Assembly (NCBI GenBank): GCA_002316235.1
Contig: DCDD01000053.1
Location: 1-20,293 of the forward strand
Direction: 5' to 3'
Source: Bacteroidales bacterium UBA1064
Lineage (GTDB): Bacteria; Bacteroidota; Bacteroidia; Bacteroidales; Tenuifilaceae
DNA length: 20,293 nt
The notes below the pieces were generated by a model, which was not told the DNA's origin, made no database searches, and saw only the letters and a list, made by a program, of their open reading frames with translations. Positions 6,634 to 14,186 of this stretch are shown here, one piece after another (position 1 is the stretch's first letter; every line of letters begins with the position of its first letter). A program made the translations under genes and the position numbers.

Positions 6634-8493
6634 ATGAATACCAACCAGATGATAGAATTTTTAAAAAAGATTGAGCTTTTCCGGGGCCTTAACGAAAAGG
6701 AACTTGAAAGCTTAGTTAACATGATGGAGGTGATTGAGTTTAAGCCTGGCGAATTGCTGTTTAGGGAGAATAGCCAGCGGGTGGGGATCATGGTAATTTA
6801 TGAGGGCGAAGTGGAGCTTTTTAGGAGCAACCCCTTTGGGGTGGAGCTTAAACTTACCTACTTTACCCCCGGCGATTTTCTTGGCGAGGGTTCTTGGGCA
6901 AGCAATTCGCCTCACTCCACCTCAGCCAAGGCCCTAAAACCAACAAAAGTATTCGTGCTGAAGGATAATGTGCTTAGCCAGCATGCGGAAATCGGGTTGA
7001 AAATTCTCATCAACATAACGCGTGTAATACAACGTCGTATGCACAATGCCAACAACCGGATGGTAGATGCAGCTTCGCAGTATGAATCGGGCAGCACCAG
7101 GGTTGAGCATGACCTGCTAGGCGAACGGGATGTCCCTGCGGAGTTTTACTATGGAGTGCAAACCCTTCGTGCCCTCGAAAACTTTAACATTTCGGGGGTA
7201 ACCCTGAACTTTTACCCTGATCTGATTGATTCTCTGGCCAATGTTAAACAGGCTGCTGCCGAGGCCAACTTTGAGCTGGGACTTATTGACGAAAAGGTTA
7301 GGGATGCCATTGTTGCTGCCTGTAAGGAAATTACTAACGGTAAGCTGCACAATCATTTTGTGGTTGATATGATACAGGGAGGGGCGGGCACATCAACCAA
7401 TATGAATGCTAACGAGGTGATTGCCAACAGGGCACTCGAATTAATGGGCTACTCCAAAGGTGAGTACCAGCATTGCCACCCGTTGAATCATGTTAACCTG
7501 TCGCAGTCAACCAACGATGCCTACCCCACGGCGGTTAAGCTGGCTATAGTGCGCTCCAACGCCAAGCTGATTAAAGTGCTTGAATCCCTCATCGAGTCGT
7601 TTCGTAGGAAGGGACAAGAGTTTGCCCACGTCATCAAAATGGGGCGAACCCAGCTTCAGGATGCTGTCCCCATGACTTTAGGGCAGGAATTCGAAGCCTA
7701 TGCCGTAACCCTGGGGGAGGAAATTGAACGGCTAACACAGAACGCAAAGCTATTTCTTGAAATAAACATGGGCGCAACTGCTATTGGCACCGGCATTAAC
7801 TCCGATCCGGAGTACCCGCAAAAAGTGCTGAAGCACCTTAGGAGCATTACGGGGCTGGAGCTGGTTTTGGCCGCAAACCTGGTTGAGGCAACTCAGGATA
7901 CAGGTGCATTTGTGATGTACTCCTCTGCTGTGAAAAGGCTGGCTGTTAAGCTTTCAAAAATTTGTAACGATCTTCGGCTGTTATCATCGGGACCAAGAAC
8001 CGGGTTAAGCGAGATTAACCTTCCCCCCATGCAACCCGGTTCGTCTATTATGCCCGGAAAAGTTAACCCCGTCATTCCCGAAGTGGTTAATCAGATTGCT
8101 TTTAGGGTGATAGGCAATGATTTAACCGTTACCATGGCTGCCGAGGGCGGACAACTCGAGCTGAATGTTTTTGAACCGGTCATCGTGCACAGCATTTTTG
8201 AATCGGTCGAAATGCTGAAAAATGGTATGAATACGCTAAAATATCGCTGTATAGATGGGATTACTGCCAACGAGGAACGGTGCAGGAGCATGGTTCACAA
8301 CAGTATTGGGTTGGTTACTGCTCTTAACCCCTATATTGGCTATGAGGCCTCTACCCAGCTTGCAAAAGAAGCGCTTTCATCTAACCGAAGTGTTTACCAG
8401 CTGGTGCTGGAAAAAGGGTTGCTTACACGGGAGCAGCTCGATCGGATTTTAGCACCTGAGAATATGATAAAACCGGGCAAAATGAAACTCTAA
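6634..8493 (+). CDS. aspA: Aspartate ammonia-lyase with N-terminal cyclic-nucleotide-binding domain
   Basis: The enzyme converts L-aspartate to fumarate and ammonia in the cytoplasm, feeding the reductive arm of the TCA cycle or fumarate respiration. The protein has two parts. Residues about 10-135 are a CRP/cNMP-binding beta-roll (LFRGLNEKELE, then FKPGELLFREN and GDFLGEG). Residues about 155-619 are a complete aspartase/fumarase-superfamily lyase: RVEHDLLGERDVPAEFYYGV (156-175), GGAGTSTNMNANEVIANRA (249-267), SQSTNDAYPTA (290-300) and the catalytic loop GSSIMPGKVNP (469-479). The DLLGERDVPAEFYYGVQTLRA region resembles aspartase more than class II fumarase. Ordinary aspartases have about 470 residues, so the extra 150 are the sensory domain. 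In the phosphate-binding cassette GE is present (84-85) but the usual P-R-S-A reads P-H-S-T, so His94 replaces the Arg that normally contacts cyclic phosphate. The ligand may therefore not be cAMP. Fusions of this type are known in Bacteroidota. Confidence 0.92.
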   Translation: MNTNQMIEFLKKIELFRGLNEKELESLVNMMEVIEFKPGELLFRENSQRVGIMVIYEGEVELFRSNPFGVELKLTYFTPGDFLGEGSWASNSPHSTSAKALKPTKVFVLKDNVLSQHAEIGLKILINITRVIQRRMHNANNRMVDAASQYESGSTRVEHDLLGERDVPAEFYYGVQTLRALENFNISGVTLNFYPDLIDSLANVKQAAAEANFELGLIDEKVRDAIVAACKEITNGKLHNHFVVDMIQGGAGTSTNMNANEVIANRALELMGYSKGEYQHCHPLNHVNLSQSTNDAYPTAVKLAIVRSNAKLIKVLESLIESFRRKGQEFAHVIKMGRTQLQDAVPMTLGQEFEAYAVTLGEEIERLTQNAKLFLEINMGATAIGTGINSDPEYPQKVLKHLRSITGLELVLAANLVEATQDTGAFVMYSSAVKRLAVKLSKICNDLRLLSSGPRTGLSEINLPPMQPGSSIMPGKVNPVIPEVVNQIAFRVIGNDLTVTMAAEGGQLELNVFEPVIVHSIFESVEMLKNGMNTLKYRCIDGITANEERCRSMVHNSIGLVTALNPYIGYEASTQLAKEALSSNRSVYQLVLEKGLLTREQLDRILAPENMIKPGKMKL

Positions 8494-8614
8494 ATTCCTG
8501 GAGCTGATGGGGGATTTTGATACTTGACTGCTTAATGCTAAGGCGATTGTGTACAATTTTCTCCAGGCATGTTTAGTTTTCCTTTTAAAGTAAATAGTCA
8601 ATAGTTTTTTATTC

Positions 8615-8622
8615 TACATTTG
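8615..8622 (+). promoter_or_regulatory. -7 promoter element for cdd
   Basis: TACATTTG matches the Bacteroidota -7 consensus exactly. Transcription would start near 8629, about 30 nt before the ATG at 8659. The element overlaps the in-frame TTG at 8620, which argues against that upstream start. The -33 region has no clean TTTG. Confidence 0.5.
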
Positions 8623-8658
8623 TGGGGTAAATGTAGGTTTTCTAATAATTTGCATTCC

Positions 8659-9153
8659 ATGAGCGAAAGTAATAGCTTTCAATTTCGGTATAACCGGTTG
8701 AGGGGCAAAGAAGAGTTAGCTCCCAACGAAAGAGAACTGGTTGACAGGGCTGTTGCTGCCCTGTCGTCGAGCTACTCACCCTACTCACACTTTCGGGTAG
8801 GGGCAGCCGTGCTACTTGAGAATGGGGAGATTATCACGGGCAGCAACCAGGAGAATGGTGCTTACCCTTCGGGGCTATGTGCAGAGAGGGTTGCGTTGTT
8901 CTATGCCGGTGCTCGATATCCGGGAATTCCTGTAGTTTCAATGGCTGTTGTGGCAAGTTCGGGAGATGGACTTACGGAGAATCCAGTAACCCCATGCGGA
9001 GCATGCCGGCAGGTTATGAGCGAGTACAGGGTAGTTTCAGGGAAACCGTTTGCCATTCTAATGGTTGGGAGTAACGAAATTGTCAGGGTTGAGGATGTAG
9101 AGCAGCTGCTTCCCTTTAGTTTTTCACTCTCCAATGGGATGAAGCGGAAGTAA
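8659..9153 (+). CDS. cdd: Cytidine deaminase, zinc-dependent tetrameric type
   Basis: The enzyme hydrolyses cytidine and deoxycytidine to uridine and deoxyuridine with release of ammonia (pyrimidine salvage, cytoplasm). It shows the cytidine deaminase fold with SSYSPYSHFRVGAAVL early on, the zinc/catalytic motif SGLCAERVAL (Cys ligand and proton-shuttling Glu) and PCGACRQVMSEY with the other two zinc Cys. Three Cys ligands, rather than His plus two Cys, mark the small tetrameric class. From the ATG at 8659 the protein has 164 residues, about the size usual in Bacteroidota. The frame opens further upstream to a TTG at 8620, but that lies in the promoter-like box, and the extra residues do not resemble the family. 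It is convergent with the adenylate cyclase gene, with 15 bp between stop codons and no clear terminator. Confidence 0.93.
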   Translation: MSESNSFQFRYNRLRGKEELAPNERELVDRAVAALSSSYSPYSHFRVGAAVLLENGEIITGSNQENGAYPSGLCAERVALFYAGARYPGIPVVSMAVVASSGDGLTENPVTPCGACRQVMSEYRVVSGKPFAILMVGSNEIVRVEDVEQLLPFSFSLSNGMKRK

Positions 9154-9168
9154 GGCCTTTGCTGAAGG

Positions 9169-10776
9169 TTAGAAGGAGGCCACTATTTTCCTGAAGGAGG
9201 AGTTGGGTATTAGCCCAAGTTCATCCTCGGAGTACTCGGGTTTTATGCGCTCCACAAAGTACATTTCAATTTCACCCAGGTTTTTTGCGGGAACCTTTCC
9301 CCGCGAAGTGCAAACGAAGTAATCCTTAATGTAGGAATATGTGGTTTGCGAAATATTAACTTTTCCGGGTTCGCTGGCAGTCTCCATTCGGCTGGCTATG
9401 TTCACCGTGTCGCCCCAAATATCATAGGCGAATTTGCGTTTTCCGATTACTCCTGCAATTACACTTCCGGTGTGAATGCCAATACGGAGGTTCCATACCG
9501 GTTTACCTTCCATTGCAGCCTGTACAGCCTTATCATGAATAAATCGCTGAATCTCAATGGCAGCAAGTACAGTGTCGAATGGGTGGCTACGGTTTACTCT
9601 GGGGAGTCCTCCTACACACATATAGCTATCGCCAATTGTTTTAATTTTCTCGATGAAACGCTGGGAGGTTATCTCGTCGAATACCTCAAAGAAACCACCC
9701 AAAACACTGAGGAACTCGTCTATATCACCATAGTTGCTGCTGATTTTTGAGAACCCAACAAAATCGGTGAACATTACCGAAACCTCCTTGAACTTCTTGG
9801 GTTTGTATGATCCCTTTTTCTGAAGGGCATATGCAACCTCCCATGGAAGGATGTTTTTCAGTAAATTTTCAGATTTTTGTTTCTCCTCCTCGAGCTGTAG
9901 GGCTTGTTTCTGAATTTTTTCCTGATGCTCTGCCAGCACGGCATTAACGCTCTCCAAGTTTTCGGTGATGGTAAGCAGGTGTTCATGCTTTTCCTCCAGG
10001 TCTTTTTCAATGGCTTTCAGGTCGGAGATGTCGGTTTCGATGGCGATTATTTGGCTTAAGTTCTGGAGGCTATCAAAAATCGGCGTAAGCGATGTTTGAA
10101 TGAATTTCTCCTTGCCCTGAGGGGTAACCCATTTGCTCTCATAAACAACATACTCGCCATTTTTCCGGCATTTGTCAAGTGCCTCTCGTGTAACCGGGTT
10201 TGTTGAGGAATCAAATAGGTTGTCACCGAAAATGGATACAAAGTAGTCGAGCGGGCATTCGTATAACCGTTTAAACCCTTCGTTAACCCAGGTAATTTTA
10301 CCCAGGTGGTTGATAACAATCATGGAGTTACCAGCCTTGCTAATGGCATCAGTAATGCTGTTGAACTGCCGGGATTGCTCTTTTAGTTTTTTCAGCATTC
10401 TTCCCCGTTGAATGCCTATCATGGTCCGTTGAATAAGCTCAGCAGCAGCAAGAGGCTGGCTAATAAAGTCGTCTGCACCGGCAATGAAAAGGGCTTGGAT
10501 TCTCTCAGGTTGTAAGAAATCGGCTATGGCCAGTATGGGTACCGATTCGGTTTTTATATCGTTTTTAATAATGGTGAGCAGATCTGGCGCTGCATACTCC
10601 GAATAGGAAACATCAAAAAGAACAATATCGGGGTTGAGCTGCGTTAGGTTGGTGATGATATTCGTGTCGTCAATAACGAAGTGCAAATCAAAATCAAATT
10701 CGGCAATTCCCACGATGCTCTTAATTTCACGGGAGAGCCTTTCAGACCCACAAATTGCAACTATGCTGTAAGCCAT
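9169..10776 (-). CDS. Class III adenylate cyclase with degenerate receiver and PAS domains
   Basis: This protein makes cAMP from ATP as a signal, and is predicted cytoplasmic because it has no membrane segment or signal peptide. Layout: a receiver-like domain (about 1-125), a PAS sensor domain (about 137-255), a coiled-coil linker (about 255-310) and a class III cyclase domain (about 325-510). Both metal Asp are present (MFTDF, Asp338; IGDSY, Asp383), as are the transition-state Asn459 and Arg463 in DTVNIASRM. Base-specificity positions are Lys377 (EKIKT) and Asp452 (YDIWG), the Lys/Asp pair of adenylate rather than guanylate cyclases. The receiver keeps a phospho-acceptor-like Asp55 (VLFD) but the usual N-terminal acidic pair reads CGSE, and the late Lys is Gln107 (FISQPL), so phosphorylation is doubtful. 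The aspartase with a cNMP domain lies less than 1 kb beyond its 3' end. No strong promoter is seen in the 208 bp upstream. Confidence 0.9.
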   Translation of the reverse strand: MAYSIVAICGSERLSREIKSIVGIAEFDFDLHFVIDDTNIITNLTQLNPDIVLFDVSYSEYAAPDLLTIIKNDIKTESVPILAIADFLQPERIQALFIAGADDFISQPLAAAELIQRTMIGIQRGRMLKKLKEQSRQFNSITDAISKAGNSMIVINHLGKITWVNEGFKRLYECPLDYFVSIFGDNLFDSSTNPVTREALDKCRKNGEYVVYESKWVTPQGKEKFIQTSLTPIFDSLQNLSQIIAIETDISDLKAIEKDLEEKHEHLLTITENLESVNAVLAEHQEKIQKQALQLEEEKQKSENLLKNILPWEVAYALQKKGSYKPKKFKEVSVMFTDFVGFSKISSNYGDIDEFLSVLGGFFEVFDEITSQRFIEKIKTIGDSYMCVGGLPRVNRSHPFDTVLAAIEIQRFIHDKAVQAAMEGKPVWNLRIGIHTGSVIAGVIGKRKFAYDIWGDTVNIASRMETASEPGKVNISQTTYSYIKDYFVCTSRGKVPAKNLGEIEMYFVERIKPEYSEDELGLIPNSSFRKIVASF

Positions 10777-10984
10777 AATGCTCTATTCAACCTATATGCA
10801 AATAAAGTTAAATTTTTGAAATATTCTTCAGGGTTTTGCCTGGAAGTTTATAGGAGTAGTTTAGGACAGAGAGAAGGGTAAAAATATCATTAACAATTTT
10901 TTGATAGAACTATTTGTAGATGTTGATGAAGGGGTACACATTGTCCAACAGTCATAAAGGGCGAATGAGGCTTGGGCAGCTCTT
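10777..10984. other. Intergenic region between xseB and the cyclase gene
   Basis: These 208 bp hold no convincing gene. A - strand TTTATTTG at 10799-10806 differs by one base from the -7 consensus and could serve the cyclase, but no -33 box is visible. No good hairpin terminator for xseB was found. Confidence 0.4.
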
Positions 10985-11191
10985 TTAGCTATCCTCTTCA
11001 AAATCGCTTATGATTTTTTGTATTTCCTCCTCGGTAGCCCGGAGCTTGGTTTTGCAGAATTTGAGCAGCTCAGAGGCCCTTCTTATCTTTTCGGTCAGGT
11101 CGTCCACGTCCAGCTCGTTGTTTTCAATTTCTGTGATGATTTGCTCAATTTCGTTAATGGCATCAATATACCTTTGTGGCTTTTTGGTCAT
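10985..11191 (-). CDS. xseB: Exodeoxyribonuclease VII small subunit
   Basis: This is the small helical subunit of exonuclease VII, which binds several-fold to XseA and supports processive degradation of single-stranded DNA. The 68-residue protein begins MTKKPQRYIDAINEIEQI and is almost entirely charged helix: an E-I-E-x-x-E-L-D-V-D-D-L-T stretch followed by a second helix ending in the EEEIQKII segment. This is the XseB helical-hairpin pattern. The ATG at 11191 is preferred over the in-frame one at 11236 because it falls 4 bp after the stop of the upstream histidine kinase and gives the usual XseB length; the earlier start would overlap that gene by 41 bp. Its partner xseA is at 16431-17843, separated by two kinase genes, and xseB is last in the - strand run. 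Confidence 0.85.
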   Translation of the reverse strand: MTKKPQRYIDAINEIEQIITEIENNELDVDDLTEKIRRASELLKFCKTKLRATEEEIQKIISDFEEDS

Positions 11192-11195
11192 AGTT

Positions 11196-14081
11196 CTAAT
11201 TATTTGAGGGTAATGAAATGGTGAATGTTGTTCCAAGTCCCGGTGTGCTGCTTACCTCAATAGTTCCATGGTTCAACTCAACGAATTCCTTACAGAGTAT
11301 TAGCCCCAATCCTGTTCCGTTTTCCTGATTAGTACCCTTGGTGGTGAACCCGTCAACCCTGAAAAGTTTGGCCTGATTCTCAGGATCAATGCCAACGCCT
11401 GTATCGGTAATAGCGATTTCAACCATGCTGTTACTTGAATTTTTTGCTGATATTCCGATTGATCCACCCTGCGGGGTGAATTTAATGGCGTTGCTCACCA
11501 AATTCCTGATAACGGTTTGGAGGGTATCGAAATCGGCAAAAACCGTTAGGTTGGCGGGAATGCTTTCCCGAAGTTTGATTTTCTTTTCCTGTGCAGGAAT
11601 CGCAGCTACCGAAAAAACCTGGTTGGTAAGGTCCTTGAGATTAATTGGTTTTGGCGAGAGCTCAATTTTTCCGGTTTGGCTTCTTGCCCAGCTTAGAAGG
11701 TTCTCAGTCAGGTTGAGCACCTCGGTTGCCGAGCGGTGGATGTGGTGGCTGAACTCACGAATCTCATCGGGCGAAAGGCTCTCCAGGTTTGTTGCCATTA
11801 CCTCCGATAGTCCAACTAAGGCGGTAAATGGGCTCCGCAAGTCATGGGCAATGATTGAAAATAGCTTATCCTTAGTTTTAATGGTTTGACGCAGCTCGCT
11901 CTCAGACTGGTTGAGCCTTTCGTTTACCAGCCTGATTTCCTCAATTTTCTCCTCAAGTAGCTTGGCATAACGCCGTTTCTGAATAAGGCTGTAGAAAGCT
12001 ATGCTGGCCGCAGTTACGACAAGTAGGATTATGGCAATTAGCGAGTTGCGGAATAATCTTTGCTTCTCGATTATGGCTTTATCCAGAGCAGTCTTCTGTC
12101 TGAGCGCTTCCACCTCTGCTTCCATAACCTTAATCTCGGTTTTTGTTTGGTCGAGCTCCAGGTCTATCTGAGCCTCTAGGTTCGCCTCGTTTCTTTTAAC
12201 GCTCTCTAGGCTGTCGCGAATGCCTATATGCTTTATGTAGCTTTCCAGGGCTTTATCGAAAAGGCCTTGTGCGCGGTATAGCTCACTTTGAGCTAGATAG
12301 CCGTATGATAGAAGGTATTTGTTGTCTGATTGTTTCCCAATTTCAATTGAGCTGTTGATGTTTTTTCTTGCCTCATCCAGCTGTTTTTGCCCAACCTGAA
12401 TTTCTCCGATTTTTCTTAGGCAAAGGGCAACTCCCTCGTTGTTATTAAGAGCTTTATAGTTTTCAATGGCTGTGTGGTAATGCTTGATTGCCATGCCAGG
12501 ATTTTTAGCCTGTCGTTCAACATTACCCAGCTCGTTGTATAGATCTGCAATATCGCTGGTGCTATGTGTTCGGGTTACCAACTTGAGGGCTTGTGAAATT
12601 GATGTACGAGCTTGGTCGGGTTGGCTGCTTTTAAGCTGGGCCTGGGCAATGTTCTTTAAAATTTTAGCAGCGCCTATGCTATCGCCGCTTTTTTCTTTAA
12701 GAGTCAGGGCTTCCTTATATGTGGCAATTGCCTTGTCGGGGGAGTTGAGGTCAAGGTAGATATGCCCCAGGTTTTGTAGGATGTATGCAGCATCATTCAT
12801 GCTACCCTTCATGTCCTGAATTATTTCCCTTGCCTGTTCAAGGTATTTAAGGGCGCTTTTATACATTCCCAACCTTCGGTAGGTAAGGCCAATGCTGGTG
12901 AGCGATTTGGCAATATCCTCATCCTGCCCGTAGGTTTGCCGAAGTTTTAACGCCATTAGGTAGTGACGCAGCGCTTCGGCTATATTGCCCTGCTGCAGGT
13001 TAAGGTTACCTATTTCTGTTAGGGTTGATGCCTCTGCCAGCGGGTCAACAACTTGTTCCTGAAGGGCCAAAGCTTCATTGAGGTGTTCGATGGCCTGTTT
13101 ATACATTGATTTTTGCAAGTAGGCACGGGCCATATTGCTATGCGTTGAAATGGCCGACCGAAGTAATCCCAGTTTTTCCCTTATTTGCAGGCTTTGTTCG
13201 TATTGCTTTAGTGCGTCGTCAACCTGGTTGAATTTAAAATACAGACTTCCAATAATGTTGAGTATGGCTGCCTCTTCCGTATAGTTGTTACTACTATCCG
13301 ACAGTTTTAAGGCTCTGTTGAGGTAGGTAAGCGATTTCTCAAACTGGCCAAGATCGCGGTAGGATATGCCTACACCCTTCAGGGCGGCTAGCATCCCGAT
13401 AGTATCGTTGATATCCTCGAAGAGAATCAGCGATTTAAAGTAGCTCTCGAGTGCTTCGTTGAAGCGTCCTTGTTGCCAGTATGAGCTTGCGATGTTTTGC
13501 TGGCATTCAGCCTGACACTTTTTGCAACCAGCTTTACTAGATTGGTCAAGGGCAATTTCCCTCATCCTGTTTGCCTCTGCCAGGTTTCCCTTTTGCTGGT
13601 AAAGCCCGGCCTGGAGCAGGAGAAACTTTACACCCAGGTCAGGCCTTTTATTTTTGATAGCTTGGCTGTATGCTTTTTGTAGCATTTTGAGAGCGGCATC
13701 GCTGCCCGAAACCTTAACCTCCAGGTTGCTTCTAAGATCTACTAAATCGGCTTCGAGATTCAAATCGTTGAGTTTTTGGACAAAAAGCGAAGCCGAATCA
13801 ATTTTCTCGCTGGCGTTGTTCCAAAGCGACATGGCAATTAAGGCCTGGGCATTTGCCATGAGCGATAGCGCTTTATCACGACTATTTCCTGATTTAGATG
13901 ATTCCTGCCTGCACAGGTTGGCAAGCCTGCTGGCTTCCTGTGGATTTTCGTCGGCTATTGCCAGCACTCTTTGGTATAGGCTATCCACCTTACTGCTGCT
14001 TGGTGAACCTGCCTGAGCAGCTATAAGGCTGTAAGCGGTAAGCAGTAGGGCTACACCCCATTTTTGAATAACCAGCTTCAT
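11196..14081 (-). CDS. TPR-repeat membrane sensor histidine kinase (961 residues)
   Basis: This is a sensor kinase that autophosphorylates on His and passes phosphate to a response regulator. A signal sequence (residues 1-24, cleavage plausible after AAQA) is followed by about 14 tetratricopeptide-type repeats (about 30-620), a coiled coil, one membrane segment (about 679-699), a second coiled coil, the HisKA domain with IIAHDLRSPF (His746) and a HATPase_c domain. The HATPase_c domain has the N box with Asn864 (RNLVSNAIKF), the G1 Asp893 (TDTGVGI) and the G2 motif GTGLGL (922-927). The TPR part is predicted periplasmic. A C-x2-C-x3-C group (186, 189, 193) lies in one repeat. There is no receiver or DNA-binding domain. 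It is paralogous to the kinase directly upstream, 105 bp away, with more TPR units. xseB follows after 4 bp, so the two are surely cotranscribed. The ligand is unknown. Confidence 0.9.
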   Translation of the reverse strand: MKLVIQKWGVALLLTAYSLIAAQAGSPSSSKVDSLYQRVLAIADENPQEASRLANLCRQESSKSGNSRDKALSLMANAQALIAMSLWNNASEKIDSASLFVQKLNDLNLEADLVDLRSNLEVKVSGSDAALKMLQKAYSQAIKNKRPDLGVKFLLLQAGLYQQKGNLAEANRMREIALDQSSKAGCKKCQAECQQNIASSYWQQGRFNEALESYFKSLILFEDINDTIGMLAALKGVGISYRDLGQFEKSLTYLNRALKLSDSSNNYTEEAAILNIIGSLYFKFNQVDDALKQYEQSLQIREKLGLLRSAISTHSNMARAYLQKSMYKQAIEHLNEALALQEQVVDPLAEASTLTEIGNLNLQQGNIAEALRHYLMALKLRQTYGQDEDIAKSLTSIGLTYRRLGMYKSALKYLEQAREIIQDMKGSMNDAAYILQNLGHIYLDLNSPDKAIATYKEALTLKEKSGDSIGAAKILKNIAQAQLKSSQPDQARTSISQALKLVTRTHSTSDIADLYNELGNVERQAKNPGMAIKHYHTAIENYKALNNNEGVALCLRKIGEIQVGQKQLDEARKNINSSIEIGKQSDNKYLLSYGYLAQSELYRAQGLFDKALESYIKHIGIRDSLESVKRNEANLEAQIDLELDQTKTEIKVMEAEVEALRQKTALDKAIIEKQRLFRNSLIAIILLVVTAASIAFYSLIQKRRYAKLLEEKIEEIRLVNERLNQSESELRQTIKTKDKLFSIIAHDLRSPFTALVGLSEVMATNLESLSPDEIREFSHHIHRSATEVLNLTENLLSWARSQTGKIELSPKPINLKDLTNQVFSVAAIPAQEKKIKLRESIPANLTVFADFDTLQTVIRNLVSNAIKFTPQGGSIGISAKNSSNSMVEIAITDTGVGIDPENQAKLFRVDGFTTKGTNQENGTGLGLILCKEFVELNHGTIEVSSTPGLGTTFTISLPSNN

Positions 14082-14112
14082 GTTTTGTGTTCAGAAAAAT
14101 CGGTAAAAAATA

Positions 14113-14120
14113 CAAAATTA
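14113..14120 (-). promoter_or_regulatory. Possible internal promoter for TPR kinase 2 and xseB
   Basis: On the - strand TAATTTTG matches the -7 consensus exactly. It lies in the 105-bp gap between the two kinase genes, the largest gap in this - strand run, and would give a leader of about 25 nt. No TTTG is visible at the -33 position. Confidence 0.35.
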
Positions 14121-14186
14121 TACTGGACTAGAAATGGGTTGGCTGATTAAAAAATTATGATAAAATTAGGAGGGGTGTGCGTGAGC

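Noticed and set aside
8497..8567. Inverted repeat CCTGGAG / CTCCAGG after the aspartase gene
   Set aside because: Only 7 bp arms separated by 57 bases and no T-run after the second arm; not a convincing terminator.
9151..9178. GGCCT ... AGGCC between cdd and the cyclase gene as a bidirectional terminator
   Set aside because: Five-base arms with a long loop and no T-run directly after; too weak.
9346..9750. 134-codon + strand frame inside the cyclase gene
   Set aside because: Antisense to the conserved cyclase catalytic domain; a shadow of its codon pattern.
10985..11236. Longer xseB start at 11236
   Set aside because: Would overlap the upstream kinase by 41 bp and add residues unlike XseB; the ATG at 11191 fits better.
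11389..11889. Long open frame on the + strand (166 codons) inside TPR kinase 2
   Set aside because: It lies wholly antisense to the conserved kinase core, its translation is low-complexity hydrophobic/Ser-rich, and no domain is recognisable.
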